From BMS3ABIN03 sp964418885 (lineage in GTDB: Bacteria; Bacteroidota; Ignavibacteria; Ignavibacteriales; Ignavibacteriaceae): a stretch of 64,000 bases of DNA. The stretch's first letter is position 1, and the number at the start of each line of letters is the position of its first letter. Made by a program: the position numbers and the translations under genes. Under the pieces are notes generated by a model that did not search any database, was not told the origin of the DNA, and worked only from the letters and a program-made list of their open reading frames with translations. The stretch covers positions 1 to 64,000 of the forward strand of contig CAYQNW010000009.1 of the NCBI GenBank assembly GCA_964418885.1, read 5' to 3'. Below, in pieces: positions 1 through 9,299 of the stretch.

Positions 1-256
1 ATGATACTCTCAAGATGGTCCTTAAATAATATTATCTCTCTGTCTTAAAAATATCAATTATAATGATATAAAACTGTTAGATTAATGTTAACATTGTTTT
101 TAACCACAGAGTAAACAGAGAAAAAACAGAATAATCTGAGTAAAACTTCCGGCTTCTACCTCCTGACTTCTGACCCCTAAGAATTCTCCCCTTGCCATTA
201 ATAAAAATTCTGTTTTATTAATAACGATTAAAAAATTAATTTTAGGAGAAGGGGAA
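1..256. other. Window edge and intergenic AT-rich DNA
   Basis: No gene can be supported here. Frame 1 is open only to a TAA at 46-48, too short to say whether it is the tail of a gene outside the window. Around 109-131 lies AACCACAGAGTAAACAGAG followed by more A/CAGA units, resembling the degenerate ACCACAGAG-type intergenic repeats of many environmental bacteria. A purine-rich GGAGAAGGGGAA just before 257 is the ribosome binding site of the next gene. Confidence 0.4.
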
Positions 257-454
257 ATGCAAACAGATGATTTTGTAAAATGGACTTGCCAGTATTGTGG
301 TGAGGAAAATGAGGTGTGGGTCGATTTTACAATAGGGGATGAGCAGGACTTCATTGAAGATTGCAGTGTCTGTTGCAGACCGAACAGAATTGTCATTTCA
401 CCAATTCAGGAGGGAGAGGGACTCCTTGTTACAGCCATGCTTACAGATGATTAA
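257..454 (+). CDS. CPXCG-type cysteine-rich small zinc-binding protein
   Basis: A 65-residue protein with two cysteine pairs, CQYC at about residues 12-15 and CSVC (followed by CRPN) at about 37-40, on a short acidic beta-rich scaffold. The layout matches the small CPXCG-motif cysteine-rich family (Pfam Cys_rich_CPXG), a single zinc-ribbon-like fold of unknown role. The ATG follows a strong purine-rich ribosome binding site (GGAGAAGGGGAA). It stands alone, convergent with the end of ftsZ, so the context says nothing about function. The first pair here is CQYC rather than CPYC. The family assignment is fairly secure; the biochemical role is unknown. Confidence 0.8.
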   Translation: MQTDDFVKWTCQYCGEENEVWVDFTIGDEQDFIEDCSVCCRPNRIVISPIQEGEGLLVTAMLTDD

Positions 455-534
455 TTCTTCCGGGTAACTTCCTGCTCATCCTTGAACTTAATTATTTCAA
501 CTTTATTCTACATTATAGAATATTTATCCTTAGT

Positions 535-1836
535 TTAATCCATAATCATTCTTAAAAACGATGATCCTTCATCGTCATCATCATTGTCTTTCTTTTTCTT
601 AGGATTATCTTGTTCCATTTTCTGCTTTGCCCAGCTATACCGCGATGCATCGATACTAAATGTTTTTTCTTCAGGATCATTTTCTTCGTTCTGCTCATCC
701 GGTTCGTCCATACTTGTTTCCGGGCTTTTTACACGGAGAATGGTCGGGACTTCGAGATCTTCTTTGTCGATGTTATCCGTATCCATGAAATTAAATCCGC
801 CTCTAAACTGAAGTGCTTCCTGAGAACCTTTAGTTTGCTGTTTAGGTTCAGCAACTTTGAATGATTTCCTTGCAGAATCAAATCCGGTGGCAATAACTGT
901 ATATGAAACGTAATCGTTCATTTCTTCTTTACGCACGCAGCCGAATATAACATTAGCTTCTTCACCAGCTGCTTCGAAGATAATGTTGTTACCTTCATTA
1001 ATTTCCTGCATAGTAAGATTACTGGAACCTGTAACATTAAGCAGAACGCTCTTTGCACCCTTAATGTTCAAGCCTTCAAGCAGCGGACTTGAAATTGCTT
1101 TTTGTGCAGCTTCAATTGTACGATGCTCGCCGCTTGCAATTCCGCATCCCATTAATGCTTCACCACTCTGGTTCATTACCGCACGAACATCTGCAAAATC
1201 AACGTTGATCAATCCTTCAACAGTGATTATATCCGCTATTCCTCTTGTTGCTTCGTACAGCACTTCATTCGGTTTATCGAAAGCTGCAAATGCATTTGTT
1301 GTGTTATCAAGGATTGAAAGCAGTCTTTCATTCGGAATTACAATTAAGCTATCCACATGCTTTCTGAATTCCTGGATTCCCTGTTCAGCATTCATCATTC
1401 TTGCCTTGCCTTCCCATCTGAATGGTTTTGTAACAATACCGACTACAAGAGCACCAATACTCTGAGCAACGGAAGCAATAATCGGGGCACCACCTGTACC
1501 AGTACCACCGCCCATTCCGGCTGTTACAAAAACCATATCACTTTGTGACAGAACTTCGGCAATTTTCTCACGGTCTTCTTCTACGGCTTTTCTTCCTATG
1601 TTCGGATCTGCGCCGGCACCAAGACCACGTGTAATTGAAGTTCCAACCTGGATTTTATGAGTTGCTTTATTGCTTTCTAGAACCTGTGCATCAGTGTTCA
1701 CTGCAATGTATTCAACACCATCCAATCCGCGTTCGATCATACTATCGATTGCATTGCAACCTCCACCACCAACACCTACCACCTTTAATACTGCAGACAT
1801 CGGTTGATCCTGATCGAGTGTGGCAAATTTAATCAT
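535..1836 (-). CDS. ftsZ: Cell division protein FtsZ
   Basis: Bacterial tubulin homologue; polymerises with GTP at midcell into the Z ring that organises the divisome. The 433-residue protein has the tubulin signature GGGTGTGG at 109-116 and the T7 catalytic loop NVDFAD at 211-216. A variable acidic/lysine-rich linker leads to a C-terminal tail SSFLRMIMD, the likely docking peptide for FtsA. The start ATG is preceded by AAGGAGG at ideal spacing, one of the best ribosome binding sites in the window, consistent with high expression. It is the last gene of the dcw operon, 17 nt after ftsA. Only a weak 6-bp hairpin without a T tract follows (505-521). Confidence 0.98.
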   Translation of the reverse strand: MIKFATLDQDQPMSAVLKVVGVGGGGCNAIDSMIERGLDGVEYIAVNTDAQVLESNKATHKIQVGTSITRGLGAGADPNIGRKAVEEDREKIAEVLSQSDMVFVTAGMGGGTGTGGAPIIASVAQSIGALVVGIVTKPFRWEGKARMMNAEQGIQEFRKHVDSLIVIPNERLLSILDNTTNAFAAFDKPNEVLYEATRGIADIITVEGLINVDFADVRAVMNQSGEALMGCGIASGEHRTIEAAQKAISSPLLEGLNIKGAKSVLLNVTGSSNLTMQEINEGNNIIFEAAGEEANVIFGCVRKEEMNDYVSYTVIATGFDSARKSFKVAEPKQQTKGSQEALQFRGGFNFMDTDNIDKEDLEVPTILRVKSPETSMDEPDEQNEENDPEEKTFSIDASRYSWAKQKMEQDNPKKKKDNDDDDEGSSFLRMIMD

Positions 1837-1853
1837 GTTTCCTCCTTAAGGGT

Positions 1854-3098
1854 TTATAGTTCATCAAAAAATTCCTGTACTCTTTTTACTATATCTTTTA
1901 TTTTTGTTTTCTTTCTTTTACTCCTGATGAGAGTCTGAAACTCACTCGACTTCTCACCGGGAATACCCCTGATTAGTCCTGCAACAGTAGCAAACTCAGG
2001 ACTCTCAATTTCATTAGCCAATCCCTGACCTAAATCCTGCGGCACACCAATTCTTGCAGGAAGACCAAATACTTCTTTTGCTAAATCTGTGGTACCACGT
2101 AACAGAGATCCACCTCCGGTTAAAACTATTCCCGCTTTGATTTTATTTTTAAATCCTGCATTTCGAATCTCATTATCTACCAGTGTAAACAGTTCTTTCA
2201 TTCTAAGCCCGATTATTTGCGTTAACAGACTGATCGGGATTTTTGTATTTCCTCTTGCTCCAACACCTTTTATAAGAATATCCTCATCTCTTATAATTGC
2301 TGTGTCAGTTGCATATCCAAATTCTTTTTTTAAATTTTCCGCTTCTTCAGAAACAACACCGAGCGATTCACGTATATCGTTTGTTACCTGGTTACCGGCA
2401 ATACCGATTACCTTTGTATGCTTAATAGCTTTCTTATGAAAGATCGCTATATCGGTTGTTCCGCCGCCAATATCTATCAATGCCACACCGAGATCCATTT
2501 CATTTTCTTCAAGTATAGATGTACTGGAAGCAATCGGCTGAAGGATATAATCGTGAACTCTTAAACCCGCACGCTCAACGGATTTTTTTATGTTTTGAAT
2601 TGCAGGCACAGAAGCCAGAACAACATGATTGCTTGCTTCCAACCTTGAACCGGAAATTCCGATAGGGTTTTCTATTCCATTTTGATAATCAACCGAATAC
2701 TCTTCCGGAATAATGTGAAGTATCTGGCGATCGGAAGGAATACGAATTGTTCGTACATCAGCCTCAAGCCTTTTCAAATCTTCTCTTGTGATTTCTTTTT
2801 CTTCACTTGTTATTGTAACATAATTCCGGTGACGAATGCTTGTAATGTGTTCACCGGCAACACCAACGTTTATCGTATTTACATTTATACCTGCGCGGTT
2901 GCTTGCAACGGACATAGCTGCTTTTATTGCCTCAGCAGTTTTACCAATGTTAGCGACTAATCCTTTATGCAGTCCTTCAGAAGGAGCAACACCAAATCCA
3001 AGAATGTTGAATTTATTTGTTTCGTTATCACGTTCAGCAATAACCGCGCATACTTTAGTAGTACCTAAATCCAATCCTGCTATTATGTCTTTTTTCAT
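1854..3098 (-). CDS. ftsA: Cell division protein FtsA
   Basis: Actin-family ATPase that tethers FtsZ filaments to the inner membrane. The 414-residue sequence begins with the phosphate-1 motif GLDLGTTKVCAVI near residue 9 and has the phosphate-2 motif IDIGGGTTDIAIF near 207 and the adenosine motif VLTGGGSLLRG near 335. The inserted 1C domain lies between the first two. The basic C-terminus (KRKKTKIKDIVKRVQEFFDEL, split here only by description) ends in a predicted amphipathic helix, the usual membrane-targeting sequence. The gene overlaps ftsQ by 4 nt and precedes ftsZ, the canonical ftsQAZ order. Confidence 0.97.
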   Translation of the reverse strand: MKKDIIAGLDLGTTKVCAVIAERDNETNKFNILGFGVAPSEGLHKGLVANIGKTAEAIKAAMSVASNRAGINVNTINVGVAGEHITSIRHRNYVTITSEEKEITREDLKRLEADVRTIRIPSDRQILHIIPEEYSVDYQNGIENPIGISGSRLEASNHVVLASVPAIQNIKKSVERAGLRVHDYILQPIASSTSILEENEMDLGVALIDIGGGTTDIAIFHKKAIKHTKVIGIAGNQVTNDIRESLGVVSEEAENLKKEFGYATDTAIIRDEDILIKGVGARGNTKIPISLLTQIIGLRMKELFTLVDNEIRNAGFKNKIKAGIVLTGGGSLLRGTTDLAKEVFGLPARIGVPQDLGQGLANEIESPEFATVAGLIRGIPGEKSSEFQTLIRSKRKKTKIKDIVKRVQEFFDEL

Positions 3099-3862
3099 CC
3101 GTTTGTTTCCGAAGATTCAGTTTTACCAATAAAAATTTCATTATAAAATCTTAAATCGACATAGCTCGTGTTCTTAAACGGTTCTTTTTGTTTTCTCAAT
3201 CCTTCCCAGATTGAATAAAGAGCAACGATCTTACTTCCTTCCAAACCTTTGCCGAATATCACGGGACATTTTATGTGAGAAAATGTAAGTATGATATCTC
3301 CTCCGAATCTCAGGTTAATTCCCGTAAGATTATTCAGCATCGTTTCGCTTACTGTTTTTGCTGCATCGATTATTCTAAAAGCATTAAATAAGTTTGAATT
3401 TTTAATACGTCCCGAATTAATTTCTGCTTTTGTTAAACTTGCGTTACTTATCACAGGCATTTTTGATATATCGGAATTGGGTTCTAGCTTCACCAGTTCA
3501 AAACTGTTTGTTATCAGGTAAGGATTATTCGCAGTAAGCAAAACTGCCATAAAATCTTTTTCAAAAACCCTGATTACAACTTTATCAGTTCCTTGCAGTT
3601 GAACTTCAGCTTTGTTTACATAAGCATGTTTCATTATTCTCGTCTTTATATCATGTAAGGTCAACGCAGGATATTCCACGGCATTATTCAAATCAGTTGC
3701 TTTCAAATAATCAATTGCCGGTAGAATTTTATTTCCTTCGATTAATATTTCCGTAAAGTCGTTCTTTTTTGTTTCTGATTTGAAAGCACTCACGTAAAAA
3801 ATTCCTGCAATAATTAGTAAGAATAAAACTATACCCGTTAGCGTTCCGAACTTTTCCTTCAT
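3095..3862 (-). CDS. ftsQ: Cell division protein FtsQ/DivIB-like
   Basis: A 255-residue bitopic protein: short cytoplasmic N-terminus, one transmembrane helix at about residues 9-27, then a periplasmic region. A POTRA-like stretch at about 37-105 includes EILIEGNKILPAIDYL and the alternating strands typical of FtsQ. The C-terminal part contains IVALYSIWEGLRKQ and YVDLRFYNEIFIG, resembling the FtsQ beta-domain ending. FtsQ links FtsL/FtsB to downstream divisome proteins. Sequence similarity in this family is low, so the call leans on size, topology and position between murC and ftsA, with 4-nt overlaps on both sides. Confidence 0.88.
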   Translation of the reverse strand: MKEKFGTLTGIVLFLLIIAGIFYVSAFKSETKKNDFTEILIEGNKILPAIDYLKATDLNNAVEYPALTLHDIKTRIMKHAYVNKAEVQLQGTDKVVIRVFEKDFMAVLLTANNPYLITNSFELVKLEPNSDISKMPVISNASLTKAEINSGRIKNSNLFNAFRIIDAAKTVSETMLNNLTGINLRFGGDIILTFSHIKCPVIFGKGLEGSKIVALYSIWEGLRKQKEPFKNTSYVDLRFYNEIFIGKTESSETNG

Positions 3863-5238
3863 TTTGCTTTCTTCTCCATCATCTCCACGAACTTATTCCC
3901 AAACTTCCATATATCACCGGCACCCATTGTAACTACTATGTCTTTATCTTTAACTATATTCAATAAAAATTCAGGTAACTTGTTTTTATCCTCTATGTAG
4001 TGGACATTTTTATGTCCGAATTTTTCCGTGATGTCGGAGATCAGTTTACCTGAAACGCCTTCAATAGGTTCTTCCCTGGCGGGATAAACATCCGTACAAA
4101 TAAAAACATCCGTATTTAAAAACGATCTTCCGAATTCCTGGTAAAAATCTCTTGTACGCGAATAAAGATGTGGCTGGAAAACGACAATCAGTCTTCTGTC
4201 CCAGCCCGCTCTTATGCCGGATAAAGTTGCTGTTGTTTCGGTAGGATGATGTGCGTAATCGTCCACAACTAATATTTTTTTATCGTATTTAATTTCGAAT
4301 CTCCTGTACACGCCGGAAAACTTTTCAAGAGCTATTTTAATTTTAGGAAATTCAATACCTAACTCCCGTGCAATTGAAACTGCAACCAAAGAGTTTTTCA
4401 CATTATGAAGCCCGGGAACATTAAGTTTTATTTTACCAAGCTCTTCACCTTTATATTTAACTGTATATGTGCTCGAAAACTCACTATGTGCAATATCGAC
4501 TGCTCTTATATCCGCCTGGGCAGTAACTCCATACGTTAAAACCTTTTTGTTTATCGAAGGTTTAATATCCTGTAACGCAGGCTCATCAAGACAGATAACA
4601 ACAAATCCATAAAAAGGAACTTTATTTGCGAACTCGATAAAAGCAGATTTTATATCATCGAGGTCTTTATAAGTATCCAGATGTTCGCTTTCCAATGTTG
4701 TTAATACTGCAATTACCGGCGTAAGTTTCAAAAACGTTCTGTCAAATTCATCCGCTTCAACAACAATGAACTCACCGTTACCTAATCTTGCATTTGTTCC
4801 ACCGAGACCACTGAGCTTACCTCCAACAATAATTGTTGGATCAATTCCGCCTTCTGTTAAAGTTAGACCGACCATACTCGTAGTTGTTGTTTTACCATGA
4901 GTTCCGGCAATACCGATTCCGTATTTCATTCTCATAGTTTCAGCAAGCATTTCCGATCTTTTTATGATCGGAATATTTCTCTTCACTGCAACCGCTACTT
5001 CAGGATTGTCGGTCGTTACTGCAGATGAGTAAACAAGTACGTCGGCATCTTTTAAATTTTCCGGTGCATGTCCTTCATAAACTTCTGCACCAAGATCTTT
5101 CAAACGATCAGTAACCTCCGACAAAGCTCTGTCGGAGCCAGATACTTCAAAGCCCTGGTTTATGAGTATTTCAGCTATACCGCTCATTCCTATTCCGCCA
5201 ATTCCAACAAAGTGCACCTTTTTTATATTCTTGAACAT
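3859..5238 (-). CDS. murC: UDP-N-acetylmuramate--L-alanine ligase MurC
   Basis: ATP-dependent cytoplasmic Mur ligase that adds the first residue, L-alanine, to UDP-MurNAc. The 459-residue protein has the N-terminal Rossmann motif VHFVGIGGIGMSGIA near residue 8, the ATP-binding P-loop GIAGTHGKTTTTSM near 110, and the family signatures DEFDRTFL and DDYAHHPTE. The length is normal for MurC, and the H in GTHGKTT separates it from MurD/E/F, which carry GTNGKTT or similar. No murB or ddl neighbour is present. The gene shares a nucleotide with the stop of the unknown membrane protein upstream and overlaps ftsQ by 4 nt. Confidence 0.97.
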   Translation of the reverse strand: MFKNIKKVHFVGIGGIGMSGIAEILINQGFEVSGSDRALSEVTDRLKDLGAEVYEGHAPENLKDADVLVYSSAVTTDNPEVAVAVKRNIPIIKRSEMLAETMRMKYGIGIAGTHGKTTTTSMVGLTLTEGGIDPTIIVGGKLSGLGGTNARLGNGEFIVVEADEFDRTFLKLTPVIAVLTTLESEHLDTYKDLDDIKSAFIEFANKVPFYGFVVICLDEPALQDIKPSINKKVLTYGVTAQADIRAVDIAHSEFSSTYTVKYKGEELGKIKLNVPGLHNVKNSLVAVSIARELGIEFPKIKIALEKFSGVYRRFEIKYDKKILVVDDYAHHPTETTATLSGIRAGWDRRLIVVFQPHLYSRTRDFYQEFGRSFLNTDVFICTDVYPAREEPIEGVSGKLISDITEKFGHKNVHYIEDKNKLPEFLLNIVKDKDIVVTMGAGDIWKFGNKFVEMMEKKAK

Positions 5239-5717
5239 TATTTGTTTTCAACAATCGATTTTAATTCCAGAAGTTTGTTATACAGATCATCTTCCTTATC
5301 GTAATCCGAAATTCGAAACATTATTGGTCTCATCCTGTCTTCAATTTTAATTCTTACAATCCTCAACCTTTTAGGTTTTGATGTTCTTCTTTCTCTGAAG
5401 AATTTAACCCGTATAATTTGTTCTCTACTGAATCTTCTTTCTTTAAATCGATCTATAAATGCAATGCCTGATTTCGAAATCTCAATGTGCTTGTTGAGAA
5501 AAAGATAGTAGAGAAGCACGATTAAGGAAAAAACTACAATGAGCGCAAGAAAGTAAAGTATCGGATCTTTCGTTACCAGAACAAATGAGTCTTCCACAAA
5601 CTCTCCTCTTATGATCAGGTACAACGCAAATACCACAAAGTATATTATTGTTGATTGATAGTAGAATGACATATTGTACATAAATACATTTTCTTTGTTT
5701 GTAGTATCTGAACTCAT
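5238..5717 (-). CDS. Unknown two-TM protein with basic C-terminal domain, embedded in dcw
   Basis: A 159-residue protein not recognised as a known dcw member. Two hydrophobic segments lie at about residues 21-38 and 51-74, followed by a basic beta/alpha region of about 85 residues (KHIEISKSGIAFIDRFKERR onward) with the strand pattern of a small PH-like domain and a closing helix. Its start overlaps the murG stop by 4 nt and its stop shares a base with the murC ATG, so it is translationally coupled within the peptidoglycan operon. That points to an envelope role at the inner membrane, but this is inference from position only. Codon usage looks like its neighbours. Confidence 0.75.
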   Translation of the reverse strand: MSSDTTNKENVFMYNMSFYYQSTIIYFVVFALYLIIRGEFVEDSFVLVTKDPILYFLALIVVFSLIVLLYYLFLNKHIEISKSGIAFIDRFKERRFSREQIIRVKFFRERRTSKPKRLRIVRIKIEDRMRPIMFRISDYDKEDDLYNKLLELKSIVENK

Positions 5718-6817
5718 GATGCCTCCATATATTTTATTGCTCTTAATGCAATAATCTCAGCTGCATCTGGTTTTGCAAGAGAAGCAGCATTATGTTTAAG
5801 CTCATTCAGTTTGTTTTCAGAATTAATTATTTCAAATATTGTTTCATATAATTCATTATCTAACTTTTCATCTTTTATCAAAATAGCAGCATTCTTTTCT
5901 TCCAAAGATTTTGCATTATGATATTGATGATTTTCCGCTACGTTTGGCGAAGGCACAAGTATCGATGGAATTCCAAGAGCAAGGATTTCTGCAATTGTCG
6001 TTGCACCTGCACGAGCCACAAGCAAGTTGCAGGCGGAATAAGCTGCATTCATATCATCTATAAATTCAAACATTTTCACATCAGGACTATTGAGGTTTTC
6101 ATATTCCGTGAAATAATTTTTACCGGTCTGCCATAAAATCTGGATTCCGTTTTCCTCTAGTCGTCTAACATTTACTGCCATTGCTTTATTAATTGATGCA
6201 GCACCAAGGCTTCCACCGATTACCAAAAGGGTTTTCTTTCTTGTTGATAATCCGAACTGCTTTAGTGCTTTTTCTTTTTCTTCCGTACCTAAATTTTTTC
6301 TCACAGGATTTCCGGTTAGGTGAAGTCTGTCTTTTCGTCGAAGGTACTTTTCAGAATCTTTAAAGCTTATGTGAACTTCATTTGCGTAACGTTCAAGTAA
6401 TCTTGTTGTGATTCCCGGATAACTGTTTTGCTCAAGCAAAATAATTTTGGCTCCTAAAACAGATGAACCCCAGATTGCAGGACCCGAAACATATCCACCG
6501 GTACCAATCGCAACGCGCGGCATAAATTTCATGTTTATAATGATTGATTGAATCAACGAAACAAAAAGCTTAACCGGGAATAAAATATTTTCAAGATTGA
6601 ATTTTCTTGAAAATCCTTTTATCCAGATTGATTTGAATTTATACCCTAATTCAGGCACAACTTTTCCTTCAATCTTCGATTTAGTTCCAACAAATAATAT
6701 TTCCGTTTCAGGTTTCATTTCTTTTATTTTTTCAGCAACAGCTATTGCCGGGAACAGGTGACCACCGGTTCCACCTCCGGCAATCAGTATCCTGCATCGC
6801 GTCTTTACGCTGCTCAT
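5714..6817 (-). CDS. murG: UDP-GlcNAc transferase MurG (lipid II synthesis)
   Basis: Peripheral inner-membrane GT-B glycosyltransferase that adds GlcNAc to lipid I to make lipid II. The 367-residue sequence starts with the glycine-rich loop IAGGGTGGHLFPAIAVAE near residue 11 and has the second G loop VIGGSLGAASIN near 200. The donor-binding region ARAGATTIAEILALG lies near 268 and PSPNVAENHQYHNA near 290. All are hallmark MurG motifs. The start overlaps the ftsW stop by 4 nt, and the unknown membrane protein follows with another 4-nt overlap. Confidence 0.97.
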   Translation of the reverse strand: MSSVKTRCRILIAGGGTGGHLFPAIAVAEKIKEMKPETEILFVGTKSKIEGKVVPELGYKFKSIWIKGFSRKFNLENILFPVKLFVSLIQSIIINMKFMPRVAIGTGGYVSGPAIWGSSVLGAKIILLEQNSYPGITTRLLERYANEVHISFKDSEKYLRRKDRLHLTGNPVRKNLGTEEKEKALKQFGLSTRKKTLLVIGGSLGAASINKAMAVNVRRLEENGIQILWQTGKNYFTEYENLNSPDVKMFEFIDDMNAAYSACNLLVARAGATTIAEILALGIPSILVPSPNVAENHQYHNAKSLEEKNAAILIKDEKLDNELYETIFEIINSENKLNELKHNAASLAKPDAAEIIALRAIKYMEAS

Positions 6818-7953
6818 GTTTCAGCTTCAGCAAGAGGATGACCGGAAATGTCATTATCAGCTGAACCGGACTTTTTCTGATTTGAAAGAGCAATGTTTAT
6901 TAATATTCCGATTCCAATACATACAAACAGAAGCGAGGTACCACCGTAACTTATAAACGGAAGCGGCAGTCCTGTAGTCGGCATCAAACCTATAGTAACT
7001 GCCATGTTCACCAGTGCATAAGAAACAATTGAAATTGTTATTCCAAATGCGAGAAGTTGTCCAAATCTGTCCTTAGCTTTTTTTGCAATTAAAATTCCTG
7101 AAATAAAAAGAAGAAGGTAACATGCAATTACGAATACTGTACCTACAAAACCGGTTTCCTCACCAAGTATTGCAAAAATAAAATCACCGTAAGCTTCAGG
7201 AAGGAACAGGTTGCTTTGCATGCTGTTCCCGATACCAACACCTAAAATCCCGCCGCTGCCAAGGCTGTAAAGTGCCTGTTTTACCTGCAAATTCGGATCT
7301 CCTCCGTGGAATATCGCGTTGAAGAATGAAAAAATTCTTTCTCTTGTGTGTGGATAAATCATAGCGACAATACCGCCGGAAGAGATGAACATCAACATTG
7401 AAGTCATTATATGTTTTAACCTGGCTCCGCCCACATATAATAGTGAAAGCGATATTAGTACGATTAATATTCCTGTACTAAAATTCGGCTGCACTATAAT
7501 CAGAGATGATATTGCTATAATCCAAAGAAACATTGGAATATATACATGACGATAATCATCAAGCAGATCATGTTTTTGATCCAGCATATATGCTAAATGA
7601 ATTACCAGCACCAATTTTGCCAGATCTGCGGGCTGTATAGAAAACAACCAAAGATTCAACCACCGAGCTGCACCTTTGATGTTAGGTGCTGCTATTAAAG
7701 TATAAACCAGGACACCTACCATTATAAAAATTGCAGCTTTGCTGTAAACTTTGTATAACTCATAAGGAACAAAGCTGAACAAAATCAAAAATGAAATACT
7801 CAGAACAACTTTAAACAGGTGCGAGTTGAACAGGTAAAACACGCTATCGAACCTGTTTAGGCTGTATGTACTGCTTGCACTCAAAACAATTACGAGCCCT
7901 AACAGCATTAGAGCAAAAGCATCAAAAAATATAGTGATTGCAAGTTTTTTCAT
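6814..7953 (-). CDS. ftsW: Lipid II glycosyltransferase FtsW (SEDS family)
   Basis: Polytopic SEDS peptidoglycan polymerase of the divisome, acting with the FtsI transpeptidase encoded upstream. The 379 residues contain about ten hydrophobic segments. Family motifs include AARWLNLWLFSIQPADLAKL near residue 95, the long periplasmic loop with GDFIFAILGEETG near 257, and the C-terminal PLPFISYGGTSLLF near 329. The last of these is the SEDS signature. It is called FtsW rather than RodA because of its place between murD and murG. The start shares a base with the murD stop (TAATG). Confidence 0.95.
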   Translation of the reverse strand: MKKLAITIFFDAFALMLLGLVIVLSASSTYSLNRFDSVFYLFNSHLFKVVLSISFLILFSFVPYELYKVYSKAAIFIMVGVLVYTLIAAPNIKGAARWLNLWLFSIQPADLAKLVLVIHLAYMLDQKHDLLDDYRHVYIPMFLWIIAISSLIIVQPNFSTGILIVLISLSLLYVGGARLKHIMTSMLMFISSGGIVAMIYPHTRERIFSFFNAIFHGGDPNLQVKQALYSLGSGGILGVGIGNSMQSNLFLPEAYGDFIFAILGEETGFVGTVFVIACYLLLFISGILIAKKAKDRFGQLLAFGITISIVSYALVNMAVTIGLMPTTGLPLPFISYGGTSLLFVCIGIGILINIALSNQKKSGSADNDISGHPLAEAET

Positions 7954-9299
7954 TATAACCTGTTAACAGCCTCCTTAAAAACACGCCCGCGATGCTCGTA
8001 ATTATCGAACATATCGAAGCTTGCGCAGGCGGGTGATAATAAAACTATGTCTCCTTTTCTCGTTTCATTTATTGCCGCAGCAACAACATCATCTAATGAA
8101 TTCTTTATTTCTACTTTTACATTCGAGTGAAAGAAATTAAAAACCTTTTCTGCAGACGAACCAATTGCATATATTTTCTTAACACGTTCTATTACTAAAG
8201 CTTCAATTTGCTTGTAATCATTTCCTTTATCCTGTCCGCCAAGGATTAAGAATATCGGTTCGTTAAAACTTCTTAATGCGTACCAAACCGAATCGACGTT
8301 AGTTGCTTTCGAATCGTTGATGAATTTTACTCCATCGATTTCTCTTATTAATTCAAGGCGATGTTCGACACCTTCAAAAGTTTTTAGTGCTTTTATTATC
8401 CGTTCATTATCAAGCTTATAAATTTTTGCAGCACAAATTACTGCCATTGCATTTGCAAGGTTATGTTCACCTTTTAATTTTACATCCGAAACATTACAGC
8501 TAAACTCTTCATTTGAATTAAGTCTAAAATAAATTTTATCCTCTTTTTTAAAGCAACCGTTATCTACTTCTTCATTTAATGAAAAATAGAACGATCTGCT
8601 TTTATGATCATTTAAATATTTCAGCACTTCACCGTTATCTTTATTAAGTATAAGGTAGTCGTTTTCATCCTGGTTTTCATATATCTTCTGTTTTGATGAT
8701 GCATAGTTTTCAACTTTATTTTCGTAACGGTTCAGATGATCCGGTGTTATATTCAGGATCATCGCAATATTAGGTTTAAACTCATCGATCAAATCCAGTT
8801 GAAAGCTTGAAACTTCAAGTGCCACAAATTCATTTTCTTGAACGTCGAGTGCAATTTCTGAAAATGGCAAACCTATATTTCCTGCAACAAACATATTACA
8901 ACCACTTTGATTAAAAACGTGACCGCACAAGCTTGTTGTTGTTGTCTTTCCATTAGTTCCGGTTATTGCAATTATGTTACAATTACAAACTCTGAATGCA
9001 AATTCTACTTCACTGATTAAATCAATCTCTATTTCCTTTGCTTTTGTTATAACAGGTGCATCGTTTGGAACACCCGGACTAACAATCATAAACTCGCAAT
9101 CATAAACTCTATCAGAATGTCTCCCGGTTTCAAATTCTATATCTTCTTTTTTCAATTCATCAACCGAATCTTTTAACTTCATCTCATTGCCCATATCGCT
9201 AACGAAAGGAATTCCGCCTAACTTTTTAACAAGCTTTGCAACGCTAATTCCGCTTCTTACTGCTCCTATTACCGATATTTTTTTGTTTTTTATTTCCAT
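7953..9299 (-). CDS. murD: UDP-MurNAc-L-alanine--D-glutamate ligase MurD
   Basis: Cytoplasmic Mur ligase that adds D-glutamate to UDP-MurNAc-L-Ala. The 448-residue protein has an N-terminal Rossmann-like domain (KISVIGAVRSGISVAKL), the P-loop AITGTNGKTTTTSLCGHVF near residue 112, ALEVSSFQLD near 160, and the C-terminal signature ILGGQDKGNDY near 350. The end has LLSPACASFDMFDNYEHRG, diagnostic of MurD. Length is typical. It shares single-base junctions with mraY before it and ftsW after it. Confidence 0.97.
   Translation of the reverse strand: MEIKNKKISVIGAVRSGISVAKLVKKLGGIPFVSDMGNEMKLKDSVDELKKEDIEFETGRHSDRVYDCEFMIVSPGVPNDAPVITKAKEIEIDLISEVEFAFRVCNCNIIAITGTNGKTTTTSLCGHVFNQSGCNMFVAGNIGLPFSEIALDVQENEFVALEVSSFQLDLIDEFKPNIAMILNITPDHLNRYENKVENYASSKQKIYENQDENDYLILNKDNGEVLKYLNDHKSRSFYFSLNEEVDNGCFKKEDKIYFRLNSNEEFSCNVSDVKLKGEHNLANAMAVICAAKIYKLDNERIIKALKTFEGVEHRLELIREIDGVKFINDSKATNVDSVWYALRSFNEPIFLILGGQDKGNDYKQIEALVIERVKKIYAIGSSAEKVFNFFHSNVKVEIKNSLDDVVAAAINETRKGDIVLLSPACASFDMFDNYEHRGRVFKEAVNRL

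Noticed and set aside
505..521. 6-bp hairpin after ftsZ as a terminator
   Set aside because: ATTCTA/TAGAAT stem is weak and no T tract follows on the minus strand.
983..1465. 160-codon plus-strand frame inside ftsZ
   Set aside because: Shadow of ftsZ, whose protein is unambiguous.
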